Origin: Aspidapion aeneum
Taxonomy: Eukaryota; Arthropoda; Insecta; Coleoptera; Brentidae
Assembly (NCBI GenBank): GCA_963576565.1
Contig: OY755042.1
Location: 8,456,372-8,520,371, forward strand
DNA: 64,000 nt
Direction: 5' to 3'
Shown: positions 24,901-31,269 of the stretch, piece by piece
How the letters are laid out: the number at the start of each line of letters is the position of its first letter
Numbering within the stretch: position 1 is the stretch's first letter
Notes under the pieces: model-generated
Told to the model about the DNA's origin: nothing
Seen by the model: only the letters and a program-made list of their open reading frames with translations
The model's database searches: none
Program-made: the position numbers and the translations under genes

Positions 24901-27900
24901 ACTGACAAAAAAAAAATACATACAACAAATAATTTATAATTTGGGTAACCCTCCAGTGGTGACGTGAAAAAGAACCACAACTTAAGAGGCCACAATGGAT
25001 TTTTTTAATTGGTTTCAACCGAGATTCCAACAATTATTTTTTTTATCAACTTGGCAGGGAAGTCCGGTATTTTAGCAACCTTGATAAGTACGTCTTAATT
25101 ATTCGCCCAAAAAATCGTAATATTTTGTACACACTTATCCAAAGAATAATGCCTATAGGTTTAGTTATTTGCACGCACCGTCATTATTTCATGGAACGTG
25201 AAATTCAAATTCAGTCTGAGAAACTACTACAGCAGTCATGCCATGTATTGAGGGGTGTCGGTAGTACGGTAGTGCAGGTATATTGCACATGCAGCTCGAT
25301 GTTTGGGGATCCACCTACTTGCAGCAGACGTAATTTCTACGTTTGAAGGAGGTTGGTAGATACACCTCAAAAAATTCCTTGGATATTTACGTTTGTTATG
25401 CTTATTTATTTGGTTTAATTTAAACAAGTTTTTAAGCAGTTTTGTCGGCTAATATAAAAATATTACTTTCTATGGGTGATTTAGAAATTATTGACGATGC
25501 CCCAAGTGCTCCACCAAAAAAGAAATAGGGCAAGGTAGGGTAAACAAAGTCAAATATATTTGGATTTACACAAATGTGATCTATTTGGAACAACTGTATG
25601 CAATTTGTGACAGAAAAACTTAATAATATATTTTAAAATTTTTGTTTTTTGGGGTAGTTCTCATTTACCCCGGAGTTCGGGATAACTGTGACATCCCTAT
25701 TCCAAAACTATAAAACGTTAAAAACATTTTGATGCGACTGTTAAAAATTTTGTAAACATTTTTGACATGTTTGACGGTTTTTGACATTTTTTGAATTTTT
25801 TTGTAATCTTAGATATTTTTTGAAGTTTTTGACGTTTTTTTACATTTTTAACTTTTTTGAAATTTTTGGCATTTTTCTGATTTTTTGACATATTTAAAGT
25901 ACTTGAAGTACTTTTATTGTAAAAGTAAAAGACTCGGGGAAAATCAAGTACTTTTATAATGTACTTGGTAGTTGAAGTACATTTGAAAAGAAAATGTACT
26001 TAGTACTTCAAGTACTTTTAAAAATCTTAATATACTTGGTACTTGTCCTTGAAGTACTTTCATAATGTACTTGTGACAGCTCTGGTATAAAACGAGCTCG
26101 TAGGGCCCGCAGCGAAAAATGTGCACTGAGTGCAATAATACTAGGCTTGTCAATTGCTCAAGGATACTAAAAATTGCACTAATTTTGCCAAAAGAATACA
26201 AAAATTGCACTAGTGGTGCATCAGTGCTGCACTTTTTTGCAAAAGAATTCGCTATTAAATGTTCACAGGTAATTTATTGTTCTAATATCCGCGGTAAAAC
26301 CACAATGTAAAGTGCAAGGGATCGCCGGGTTAACATGGAAAGCCCTATATAAAAAATATTTAGCGTTTTTGTATGGAAAATTAAGAAATAAACTGATTGA
26401 CTGATATGTGATTTTTTTTATTAAAAAAAGCCCTGTATTTGACGACGATGCAAACGATAAACGAAACAAATTTTTTTACAAGTGCGGTTATAATAGTAGG
26501 GGAGGTCGTGAAGATTTTGCAAGCAAAAATCGATAAAACTAGTTGTAATAGTAGGGGAGGCCGTGAAGATTTTGCAAGCAAACATCGATAAAACTAGTGT
26601 TCAACGTTTTGACGCGTCATCCTCAGGGCCAGAATATTAGAGTTATATGAGATATCGCATTTGAAATGCGATATATTTAACAACATTTTTAAAACAGCGT
26701 CTAACTAGCTGTCAGGCGTGATGAGTAAGTACTTCTTATCAGATAAGAAGTACTCACTCATCACGGCTAAATAGCGATGTAATGAAAGAGCGACTATCAA
26801 AATAGCGATGTATCAAAATAGCATTTGTAATAAAACAGCGACAACCAAAATAGTGATGTTTCAAAATAGCGACAATCAAAATATATATTAAAATAGCGAT
26901 GTATCAATATAGTGATGTATCAAAATAGCGATGTAACAAAATACCAAATCAAACCAAACTGAACTGAATCAAACCAATCCGAACCGAAATGCGCTATTAT
27001 GGCCTGCGCTATTTTGGCTATACCATATTTTAAAAAAAACTTCTTTCCCAGGATCCTATAGGGTGTGAATCCGAACCATCAAGGGAGTCGCTCCAACCAA
27101 TATGTCTGCTTAACAAGGCCGCAGTTAATAGATTTGTTTATATTTCTTTTTAATACAAGTTGACATATTCTCCTCTTCGAGGGATATGGAGAAGGGTAAT
27201 ACATAAGTTTATAAAAGATTGGTGTGGATTGGTTAAATTACAAATTTATATGAGATTTTTTTTTCTTTTAGTTAAAAATTATGTTTATAAAAATATCAAT
27301 ATATTAATTGATAAAGCATAGAAAAAGGAAAGTTGTTTTCTTATAACTACATTTATCATCATACATCAATCATACCACCCACATGTCTCTCCGCACGTGA
27401 ATTCCATCATCTTAGACTAACTCAAATATCGCAGATAAATAACGACCTGGAGATAATAGAGGACTGGGGCAACAAAAACCTTGTACAGTTCAACGCGCAG
27501 AAAACCCAAGCAGCCCTGTTTTCAAAAAAGACCAGTACCGGTGAGCCAAACATCATGCTATCTAGAAGTGCAGTTACATTGCAGAGTCAGTTGAACATCT
27601 TAGGAGTCACTGCAGAGACCAACATGTCTTGGCACAGTCACGTGGCAGATATAGCTAAAAGGGCGTCACAAAAGCTTGGGGTGCTATTTCGTTCAAGACA
27701 TCTGTATACACCAAGCCAACTGCTGACACTCTACAAAGCCCAGATTTGACCAACTATAGAGTACTGCTCACATGTATGGAGTGCGGCACCCAAACATACC
27801 TTAATGCTTTTAAACACCGTGCAAAAACAAGCTATCAAGCTGATCAATGACCCCGCACTTACGCGTAGCTTGGATAGTCTCAAACATCGAAGAACTGTGG

Positions 27901-29176
27901 GTGATCTATCTCTCTTCTACAGGTATAATCACGGAAAATGCTCTGAAGAGCTGGTACGTATGATCCCCCCGGGAGTAGCACCTACTAGGCGAACACGTCA
28001 AACAGACGGTAACCATCAATTTACTGTCAAAATAGAGGCACCAAGAACCTCATTATATCAGAATTCATATCTCTGGAGAACAGCATCGCTGTGTAATGGA
28101 CTCCCTGCGATAGTTTTCCCTGCAGATTACAACCTGAACCGTTTCAAAACCAACATACACCAACATTTCCGCGAACTTGCCGCTTCTCGAGCGTGATAGG
28201 GATCTCCTTGCGAGTGCGCATACCCGTAAAAAAAAGCGTTAACTCATACACCCACATAGCCCAAAAAATAAAGTTATTTTTTACTAGAAAACAACCTTAT
28301 ACCATGTAATATTTGTTTTGTTAAATCTACATGTTTAAAGATAACTTAAAAATAAGGAGGAATCAAGCTATACAAATGTAATATTTGCTGAAGTTACTGG
28401 TGCTGTGTATATAACGTATTTTTTACCCTCGTTATTTTCATGTGCCAAATTCACACTTAAAAAGTCGTCCACAACATGTTCTAAAAGGCCACTAGATTAA
28501 GACTTCACAAACCTACTAACTTTCTGCGTCTGTTTTTGTCACGTTTTTTTTAATAACTTTTCAACTTAAAAGTGACGCGAAAGGAAGTTCTAAAAGTTCT
28601 TTAGTTTAAGACTACAACACTTCAAGACCATTTTAAAAGATGGCGCTTAAGGCAAGACAAAATCTCTATACATACATTATGTTTTCCTTAAAATCAATGA
28701 ATACAAATTATATAAAAACGAGTATAATCTTGACTATATCGGTGCAAACTGATTTTTGACAATTTTTTAAAAAATTTTCCCCATTCCTTTCACGGTAAAG
28801 CAAAATAAGGGTGCTGCGGGCCAACATTTTGAATTTTTTCACTTATTAGGTGTACAAATTTTCATGCTTTTACTCCCACAAGTCTAGGGAATACAGCTCG
28901 GGCTAAAAACCAGAAAATATCCAAGGAAAGGGCCAACATATTGGAATTTTTCTTGGATTTTGAAAATACTTACATTGTGCCTTTTCCAACTGTCATATTA
29001 AGGTCACTGAGTACATGGTTGGGTTTCTTTTTAGAGCCATAGTGTTTGTAAGCATGCCGCACGCTGACAGCTTGTAGTCTTTTGTTCCTCGCTAAATGAT
29101 GTAAACTACCAGGTCGTTCCACATTAACACCTACTACATCTGGACCTGGATATGTGGGTTCCATTGTCTCACTCAT
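313..29176 (-). CDS. ABC half-transporter, ABCG20/23-like (ABCH), 5' part of a spliced gene
   Basis: Six exons join in one frame (29176-28974, 20432-20342, 17468-17245, 11586-11385, 4231-3926, 575-313). About 429 residues are visible; the gene continues past position 1. The order is nucleotide-binding domain first, then membrane domain, as in ABCG/ABCH half-transporters. Walker [10 protein letters not shown] (73-81), Q-loop YMPQ (Q121), signature LSGGQ (172-176), Walker B LLILDE (192-197, catalytic E197) and H-loop TTHY (H230) are all intact, so ATP binding and hydrolysis are expected. The first membrane helix is about 388-410. Family members are around 700-800 residues and work as dimers in the plasma membrane; Drosophila relatives have been tied to cuticular lipid barrier formation. 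The substrate here is not visible from sequence. A 5' UTR exon probably lies further upstream, because the first coding exon begins behind a splice acceptor. Confidence 0.93.
576..1119. other. Intron sequence with a TA dinucleotide run
   Basis: Part of the ABC gene intron between exons 5 and 6. It is AT-rich and holds an (AT)n microsatellite at about 909-950. Nothing else is recognised. Confidence 0.6.
1571..2095 (+). pseudogene. PIF/Harbinger transposase N-terminal fragment, left arm
   Basis: A 174-codon open frame with the conserved start of HARBI1-like nucleases: [56 protein letters not shown] and [18 protein letters not shown]. It ends before any DDE catalytic residue; full-length proteins are around 350-450 residues. 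The upstream part ([15 protein letters not shown]) reads terminal-repeat DNA and is not likely to be protein. It cannot cut DNA by itself. Confidence 0.82.
2518..3036 (-). pseudogene. PIF/Harbinger transposase N-terminal fragment, right arm
   Basis: The inverted twin of 1571-2095, a 172-codon frame with the same landmarks ([58 protein letters not shown]). It differs at scattered positions and loses frame near the end, where [11 protein letters not shown] becomes [11 protein letters not shown]. The catalytic domain is absent. The divergence suggests the two arms have been apart for some time. Confidence 0.8.
3926..4231 (-). CDS. ABC transporter coding exon 5 (end of ATPase domain, linker)
   Basis: Exactly 102 codons, phase 0 at both ends. 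It starts [18 protein letters not shown] and continues [16 protein letters not shown], the conserved end of the ABCG20/23-type ATPase domain. A polar linker rich in Q, S, N and D follows (roughly residues 280-342), of low complexity and probably disordered. The acceptor is a T-rich run ending TTAG|ATTGG; the donor is GGAC|GTGAGT. Confidence 0.92.
4795..5557 (-). pseudogene. Jockey-like non-LTR retrotransposon, 3' end
   Basis: The minus strand encodes the last part of a Jockey-type reverse transcriptase: [73 protein letters not shown] and [10 protein letters not shown], then a 3' UTR ending in an A-rich tail near 4795. It is 5'-truncated just before the region [12 protein letters not shown] frameshift sits in an 8-A run near 5393. 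It is a close relative of the copy at 37206-38372. Confidence 0.88.
5897..6480 (+). pseudogene. Decayed retroelement C-terminal domain, copy 1
   Basis: The plus strand shows [17 protein letters not shown], then after a 1-base slip [14 protein letters not shown], then after a deletion [20 protein letters not shown], and lastly [18 protein letters not shown]. These blocks follow the order of a widespread arthropod and cnidarian protein attached to RT-type mobile elements, with motifs of the type ARLLA..WLNALP..LGT...CRCG...G.HGLSC...GR..RH. The cysteine-rich middle part is lost here. The open stretch 5897-6100 ([12 protein letters not shown]) just precedes it in the same frame. I do not know the exact parent element. 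Confidence 0.6.
6685..7380. repeat. Hairpin-ended repeat element, copy 1
   Basis: Each end is a short palindrome: AGCTCACACTA...TATAGTGTGAGCT at 6685-6719 and AGCTCACACTA...TAGTGTGAGCT at 7349-7380. Inside are three degenerate tandem units of about 115-120 bp (CTCCAGACTCAATTACC...ATCTACCCCC) and a (CAGA)n tract at about 7196-7250. The copy at 43047-43745 has the same layout. Confidence 0.75.
7396..8086 (-). pseudogene. Penelope-like element reverse transcriptase fragment
   Basis: The minus strand carries typical Penelope RT blocks: [20 protein letters not shown] with VVANIYME (about 7823-8086), then, after a gap, [40 protein letters not shown] (7396-7749). The segment that should hold the catalytic YVDD motif is deleted near 7800-7823, so the enzyme is dead. 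The adjacent 8086-8316 stretch is open in more than one frame and I cannot assign its true frame. It lies in the ABC gene intron between exons 4 and 5. Confidence 0.85.
8320..9490. other. Unassigned intron sequence
   Basis: Less AT-rich than its surroundings in 8750-9250. Two short open frames (8753-8947 and 9193-9420) show no family motif. I see no repeat partner in the window. Confidence 0.5.
9497..11052. mobile_element. Palindromic TA-insertion element, copy 1 (1,556 bp)
   Basis: Ends are CAGCGTGTCCCATTTTCGAT and its inverse, flanked by TA (9495-9496, 11053-11054), as in Tc1/mariner-type insertions. The arms are inverted for several hundred bases each. The centre is unique and carries a short ORF (10236-10370, [20 protein letters not shown]...) shared with the second copy at 51548-53057. 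Confidence 0.85.
10236..10370 (+). CDS. Small ORF in the palindromic element (unrecognised)
   Basis: 44 residues, [20 protein letters not shown] through NALRKITQ. Reading on past the TAA at 10368 gives 18 more codons ([11 protein letters not shown]...) to a second stop at 10424. The element copy at 51548-53057 holds a near-identical frame on the other strand (52172-52369), where CAG replaces neighbouring stop-forming bases and the frame runs on to NGNQKN. Similar protein sequence in two separate insertions suggests a remnant of a once-coding region, perhaps a DNA-binding domain. I do not recognise the family. Confidence 0.4.
   Translation: MARNRPYSDFKKCDMFDCFIQAIKSQYLNGRNIFIQNALRKITQ
11139..11335. 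mobile_element. hAT-like MITE, 197 bp
   Basis: Ends TAGTGGCGTATATAGG and CAGTGGCTTATATAAG (reverse complement of the right end), with near-perfect 8-bp duplications GCAACCAC (11131-11138) and GTAACCAC (11336-11343). The interior has G runs and TGAAATATGTGGAAAATAT, shared with 58486-58606 and 59295-59453. Confidence 0.75.
11385..11586 (-). CDS. ABC transporter coding exon 4 (signature, Walker B, H-loop)
   Basis: A 202-base exon encoding residues 173-240. It carries [18 protein letters not shown], Walker [14 protein letters not shown] and the switch histidine in [15 protein letters not shown]. The acceptor is TTATAG|TGGTGG and the donor CACACT|GTAAGT, ending in phase 0. All catalytic residues expected for an active ABC ATPase are present. 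Confidence 0.95.
12725..12925. repeat. Dispersed repeat, paired with 41795-41990
   Basis: The segment from AACAATCTCAAAAACGGC to GGATCGTGGCCCGTCC reappears in inverse at 41795-41990 (GGACGGGCCACGATCC ... GCCGGTTTTGAGATTG). It shares the CAGCTG...CCGGGGCTGA core also seen at 12350-12375. It is a non-coding dispersed element; the class is not clear. Confidence 0.6.
13065..13335. mobile_element. Palindromic MITE family A, copy 1
   Basis: Inverted ends ATTGGAATAAAGTCAGGC and ATTGAACTAAAGTCAGGC. The interior carries AAAACTGACAGTTGATC and AATCACAGCTGATC blocks. Sister copies lie at 13340-13563, 29276-29540, 32323-32523 and 56423-56690. Confidence 0.7.
13340..13563. mobile_element. Palindromic MITE family A, copy 2
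   Basis: Abuts copy 1. The ends are TTATAGCAATAAAGCCAGGC and TTATTGCAATAAAGTCAGGC (reverse complement). GAATAGCTGTCTTCTTTC and CGACTTTGGTGTGTCAA inside match the 56423-56690 copy. Confidence 0.7.
14800..15125. repeat. G-rich repeat with tandem 100-bp units
   Basis: Runs of 13 or more G at about 14806-14821 and 15070-15086. Between them are two units built on GGGCGCCTCT...ATCTTGCGACC followed by an A run and GGTC(A/T)TCATG. The same units occur at 48935-49110 within a CAGTGGCG-ended element. Long open frames on both strands here are by-products of composition. Confidence 0.65.
15341..15583 (+). mobile_element. hAT-like MITE, copy with damaged right end
   Basis: Starts CAGTGGCGGATCCAG followed by a G run, CACTAGGGGCACTTGC and a C run. 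The interior (GAGAATTTTTTGAATATAC ... TACCGTTTTTTACCAACAG) matches 45247-45491. The right terminus seen there (CTGGATCC) is missing. Confidence 0.65.
15658..15783 (-). pseudogene. Penelope GIY-YIG endonuclease fragment
   Basis: The minus strand reads [13 protein letters not shown], a stop, then [18 protein letters not shown]. This is the start of the GIY-YIG endonuclease domain of Penelope-like elements (pattern GxxYxIPCxCGxxYIGxTxRxL). A TAA replaces the residue before IPCECG, and the frame stops right after PLQ. It is about 8 kb from the Penelope RT fragment and in a different intron of the ABC gene, so it is a separate dead copy. Confidence 0.75.
16669..16740 (-). tRNA. tRNA-Gly-like unit, probable pseudogene (AGA in anticodon place)
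   Basis: GCATCGGTGGTTCAGTGG opens a tRNA-Gly-type body with A box TGGTTCAGTGG and B box GGGTTCAATCC. The anticodon stem TTTGC/GCAAG holds loop CTAGATA, which puts AGA where glycine tRNAs have GCC. The loop has T at position 37 and the acceptor stem has two mismatches. A serine tRNA would need a long variable arm, which is absent. It is most likely a tRNA-derived repeat. Confidence 0.5.
17012..17083 (+). tRNA. tRNA-Gly-like unit, second inverted copy
   Basis: Same core as 16669-16740 on the other strand: A box TGGTTCAGTGG, B box GGGTTCGATCC (intact), loop CTAGATA. The 5' acceptor half is replaced by AGGACGG, which belongs to a direct repeat ending at 17016, so the acceptor stem is poor. The homology between the two copies runs on 3' through a T-rich stretch (CTTATTTTTCATTCTTT) to TTTATA at about 17132. 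Confidence 0.5.
17245..17468 (-). CDS. ABC transporter coding exon 3 (Q-loop)
   Basis: A 224-base exon encoding residues 99-172 and two bases of 173. It contains [18 protein letters not shown] with Q-loop glutamine Q121, followed by the helical subdomain ([14 protein letters not shown]). The acceptor is TTTGTAG|GTATTAGG and the donor CTTAG|GTAGGT. The serine codon of LSGGQ is split across this junction, a strong internal check that exons 3 and 4 belong together. Confidence 0.93.
17538..18499. repeat. Tandem duplication, copy 1
   Basis: About 960 bp repeated at 18987-20188 in the same orientation. Its first 330 bp is a degenerate minisatellite built on CACTTCCGGTTACTTT; the rest is unique-looking sequence (for example ACGCATGCGCAGTAACCG). 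Confidence 0.85.
18499..18640. mobile_element. Small palindromic MITE, 142 bp
   Basis: Arms of about 55 bp: GCACAGATAGGCAACCCAAC ... GGACAGAGCTCTGCCGT and the inverse ending GTTGCCTATCTGTGTAC. The loop is about 25 bp. It begins where the duplicated block ends. Confidence 0.75.
18655..18986. repeat. TTCCGGT degenerate minisatellite
   Basis: Irregular units of about 18-22 bp around CTTCCGGTTCACTTTTAG, continuous in style with the arrays at 17545-17850 and 18990-19290. Confidence 0.75.
18987..20188. repeat. Tandem duplication, copy 2, with an inserted MITE
   Basis: Matches 17538-18499 along its length except for a 240-bp insertion at 19826-20065 and a few small gaps. Confidence 0.85.
19826..20065. 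mobile_element. 240-bp MITE with preserved empty site
   Basis: Inverted ends CGTCACCCTAATTCTGAAAC and CGTTACCCTAATTCTGAAAC. ATAT flanks both sides (19822-19825, 20066-20069), while copy 1 has a single ACATATTTGAAAG at the same place, so the insertion and its 4-bp duplication are directly visible. Confidence 0.85.
20342..20432 (-). CDS. ABC transporter coding exon 2 (Walker A)
   Basis: A 91-base exon encoding [16 protein letters not shown] through NAGEIW. It carries the P-loop G-A-S-G-C-G-K-T-T. The acceptor is TTTTAG|AT and the donor TGG|GTAAGA. The first base completes the isoleucine codon split from exon 1; the exon ends in phase 0. It is too short to show as an open frame on its own and was found by reading the minus strand between the flanking exons. 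Confidence 0.93.
20537..21968. mobile_element. Foldback element with internal tandem units
   Basis: Ends GGATCAGGCACACCTCTTAT and its inverse (AGATCAGGCACACCTCTTAT). The left arm holds three units of about 200-280 bp (TTCTCATGGGCCCAACT ... CAGGGTGTTGAAA ... CTCTTTAGACGG), the right arm similar units reversed. Short ORFs here are by-products. Confidence 0.75.
21975..23890. other. Unassigned intron sequence
   Basis: Long AT-rich stretch of the first ABC intron. An island of more balanced composition at 22500-22900 and another at 23740-23860 stand out but hold no motif I recognise. Confidence 0.5.
23900..24270 (+). repeat. Dispersed repeat with TGTCTGTC tract
   Basis: GTGATGTCTGTCTGTGTG ... 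GTCTGTCCGTAATGCGAT ... AAACCGATTTTTATGAG is a phrase common in arthropod repeats. Related phrasing occurs at 41610-41700 and, reversed, at 7130-7250 and 43510-43615. Confidence 0.5.
24408..26081. repeat. AAGTACTTC array with inverted ends
   Basis: Inverted ends AGCTGTCAGGTAC and AGCTGTCACAAGTAC. Both flanks (24410-24720, 25900-26075) are built from variations of AAGTACTTCAAGTACATT. A (TTTTTGACAT)n-like stretch lies at 25740-25890, and a non-LTR 3' end is nested at 24798-25010. Confidence 0.65.
24798..25010 (-). mobile_element. Non-LTR retrotransposon 3' end with TTGAAC tail
   Basis: On the minus strand a 3' UTR-like stretch ends AATAAAGCTTATTTGAAC followed by four more TTGAAC units, the short-repeat tail typical of several LINE clades. 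The 5' part is missing. Confidence 0.6.
26491..26600 (+). repeat. Tandem duplication of 55 bp
   Basis: TAATAGTAGGGGAGG(T/C)CGTGAAG ... ATCGATAAAACTAGT occurs twice in a row with two or three differences. Confidence 0.8.
26599..26630 (-). ncRNA. Decayed hammerhead-like motif
   Basis: On the minus strand: CTGAGGA, a T, palindrome GACGCGTC, then AAAACGTTGAAC. It follows the layout of 60131-60173, but the GAA box reads AAA and stem I pairs only at its first base pair. Likely inactive. Confidence 0.3.
27411..28272 (+). pseudogene. Non-LTR retrotransposon RT C-terminal part
   Basis: Encodes [60 protein letters not shown], a TGA, then [37 protein letters not shown] and a C-terminus ending [10 protein letters not shown]. 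This is the thumb and downstream region of a LINE reverse transcriptase. The TGA at 27747-27749 replaces the arginine of the conserved [11 protein letters not shown] (CGA to TGA). The YADD part lies upstream and is missing. An AATAAA at about 28267 fits a 3' end. Confidence 0.85.
28974..29176 (-). CDS. ABC transporter coding exon 1 (start codon)
   Basis: Encodes residues 1-67, starting [11 protein letters not shown] and ending in VGKGT plus two bases. The donor is AAT|GTAAGT. An ATG at 29206 is in frame, but an acceptor-like TTTTAATTTTAG ends at 29190, so the exon probably starts at 29189 and the first usable ATG is 29176. The N-terminus is soluble and without a signal peptide, as expected when the ATPase domain leads. 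[13 protein letters not shown] marks the start of the nucleotide-binding domain. Confidence 0.88.
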
Positions 29177-29275
29177 CACCTCACTTTTACTAAAATTAAA
29201 ATACATTTATAACTGATAGTATAGTTGATTATTTATTGTTTTAAATCTGCCCACAATTAATAGATTTTATTATAA

Positions 29276-29540
29276 TATTGAAATAAATCCAGCCTATAAT
29301 AGTGCCAGGCACAATTTTGACACCTTCACATTGTAATATCAGCTGTGATCTTTCAACACACGGGCTTTGTTTACTGTATGAAACAGAATAAATAGTGCCT
29401 TCTTTTATTAATTGAAAATAAACGACGAAAGTTTTAAATTCGACTTTGGTATGTCAAATTTGAAGGACTAACTGTCAGTTTTCAATGTAAATGTGTCAAA
29501 ATAGTGCCTGGCACAATTATAGCCTGGCTGTATTTCAATA
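29276..29540. mobile_element. Palindromic MITE family A, copy 3
   Basis: Ends ATTGAAATAAATCCAGCC and ATTGAAATACAGCCAGGC. It lies just upstream of the first coding exon, where it could affect or contain 5' sequence of the ABC gene. Confidence 0.7.
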
Positions 29541-29652
29541 ATTCTCTAATAATGTTTTGGGACCATTCTTAAATTACGCAATGCTTAAGGGAGGAGTCGT
29601 GGTTTATCCTTGCGTTAAAATTTTGTATTTCATGAAGGATTTTAATTTGTTC

Positions 29653-29691
29653 GACAGAGCGCTTTCGGCTTCATTAGCCATCATCAGTGTC
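29653..29691 (-). ncRNA. Candidate hammerhead ribozyme-like motif
   Basis: Minus strand: stem I GACA, core CTGATGA, a T, stem II GGCT/AGCC, GAA, palindromic stem III AGCGCT, C at the cleavage place, stem I' TGTC. Stem I pairs fully over 4 bp. The extra U between CTGATGA and stem II departs from the textbook core. A stem III without a loop would need a dimer, as known for short type I hammerheads of retroelements. Activity is not shown. Confidence 0.45.
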
Positions 29692-29937
29692 TTTTCTACA
29701 AGCTACATCTGGTTCATAACAAAAGATTAAAATCTTAGAAAAAACCTTTGGAAGTTGAACGCCACCAGACAGTTTAATAAACTCTACAGATTGGACAATA
29801 ATATTCAGTAACATCCTGGAAGAATGGTAAGGTATTGTTATGGGATGCTACATGACGAATTTACATATCATACAGCAAATAAAGCTGGCGAAGCAGCAAG
29901 ATTGTGAGAGACACAAAAAAATGTAAAATACATTGAA

Positions 29938-30470
29938 TTACCGGACCGAGGTTTTTTTATTTGTGCCATTTCCAGTCGAGACCTTTGGACCTTGTAATAA
30001 AGACACTCCATCGATACGACGTTTGCTATCATTTCTACAAATACCTGATGGTTCAAGTATGGATGGAATGTCCGCAGATGTAAGTGAGCGTTTTATTACA
30101 TCATTCATCAACCTATGACGTGCCACTCTTCCTGCATTTTTTTGGCAACTGAGGGCATGAAGCCCAAATTTATCAACTTGATTGTTGCAAGTACAGATGT
30201 GTGGCACTCACACAGGCTGATAAACTCGAAGATATGTTGATATTCTAAATGTTGCATCATCTAATACATTACCTAATGTGGAAGAAGGCAAAGCATTCAA
30301 CCAAGAAATACTGTCCTCTTCTTGAAGTGTAAGAAGTCTGGCTTTCTCTATATTTGAATTTGCTTCCAAAATAATTTTTTTATTAGAAACTTTGCATAAT
30401 TCTAGAACGAAATTTTTTTGAAATCCGAAATATTTGTAATGTTCAATTGCTTCTAGCCTGGCATAATCTA
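29938..30470 (-). pseudogene. Decayed retroelement C-terminal domain, copy 2
   Basis: The minus strand reads IEKARLLTLQEEDSISWL, NALPSSTLGNVLDDATFRIS, TYLRVYQPV, a TGA, VPHICTCNNQVDKFGLHALS, CQKNAGRVARHRLMNDVIKR and ADIPSILEPSGICR. The TGA stands at a position where relatives have cysteine. The C/H pattern followed by an Ilep-R-D block resembles a PD-(D/E)XK-like nuclease at the end of an RT-type element. The end is degraded after GVSLLQGPK. Related pieces lie at 5897-6480 and 39690-39845. Confidence 0.65.
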
Positions 30471-30678
30471 AGGCAGAAAAAAGTTTCTGTTGGAAAGACA
30501 CAAGGTAACATCGACGAAACATTCGTAATAGAACCCAAAAAAGGCTGAAAACATCGTGAAGAAAAATCACGAAAGCCTAATCCACCGAATTTTATTAGAC
30601 TAGAAAGAGCCTAAGCATTGTTTAGATGACAATTTTTGATACATTCTAAAGAAGATTTTAAAATAAAATCAAGTTTTT

Positions 30679-31215
30679 TTTAGTAGTAGTAGTAGTGGGG
30701 GGGGGGTTGCCCCGCAGGTCTGACAAGTAGGCCAGAGTAGGCCCTTTTTGCCATGCCCCAAGTCTGTCCCTTAACCCACTCTCTGCACTTCCCTTTGATG
30801 GTCGGGTAACTCATTGGGCCTTCCTGTTCTCTTTACAAAGTCCAGTAAGTCTGCCCATTTGAGCATGTGCAGTTCTTCCTCGCTCAGAGTTGGCGCTCCG
30901 AGTGCCTGTTGTCTCATCCTTGCGTAGGCCTCGCATTCTGCCACGAGGTGTCTTGATGTCTCTTCTTCCTGTTCACAGGCTGGGCAGGTAGGGTCATTCT
31001 CGACTCCTATACGTGTCATGTGCTTCCTCAACCGGTTATGTCCGGTTAGAGTACCTATCAGCAGTCCGAGGTCTTTTCGTGTCCGTCCCAGCATCCATCT
31101 AATTCTGGTCGCTTTTGGACGGTCTACGAATTCTCTGGTCTGTCTGCAACCCGTTCCTGTTTCCCAGGAGTTTAATAGCGCGTCCTGGGCCCATTTGTTG
31201 AGTCCACTTTGCACT
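30679..31215 (-). pseudogene. I-like non-LTR retrotransposon 3' end
   Basis: Encodes WAQDALLNSWETGTGCRQT, KATRIRWMLGRTRKDLGLLI, GTLTGHNRLRKHMTRIG and a zinc-type CPACEQEEETSRHLVAEC, then EELHMLKWADLLDFVKRTGR. These are the sequences that follow the RNase H domain in I-superclade LINEs. The 3' UTR ends in a short repeat tail (CTA on the minus strand, 30679-30698) next to a C run. RT and RNase H are missing. Confidence 0.8.
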
Positions 31216-31269
31216 AAGTATTTGATATTTTCCAGCAAGAAGCATAACATAAAATGTAGATTATCCGGG

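Noticed and set aside
29176..29206. Upstream in-frame ATG at 29206 as the ABC gene start
   Set aside because: A splice acceptor-like TTTTAATTTTAG ends at 29190, so the bases before it are probably intron. The ATG at 29176 fits better.
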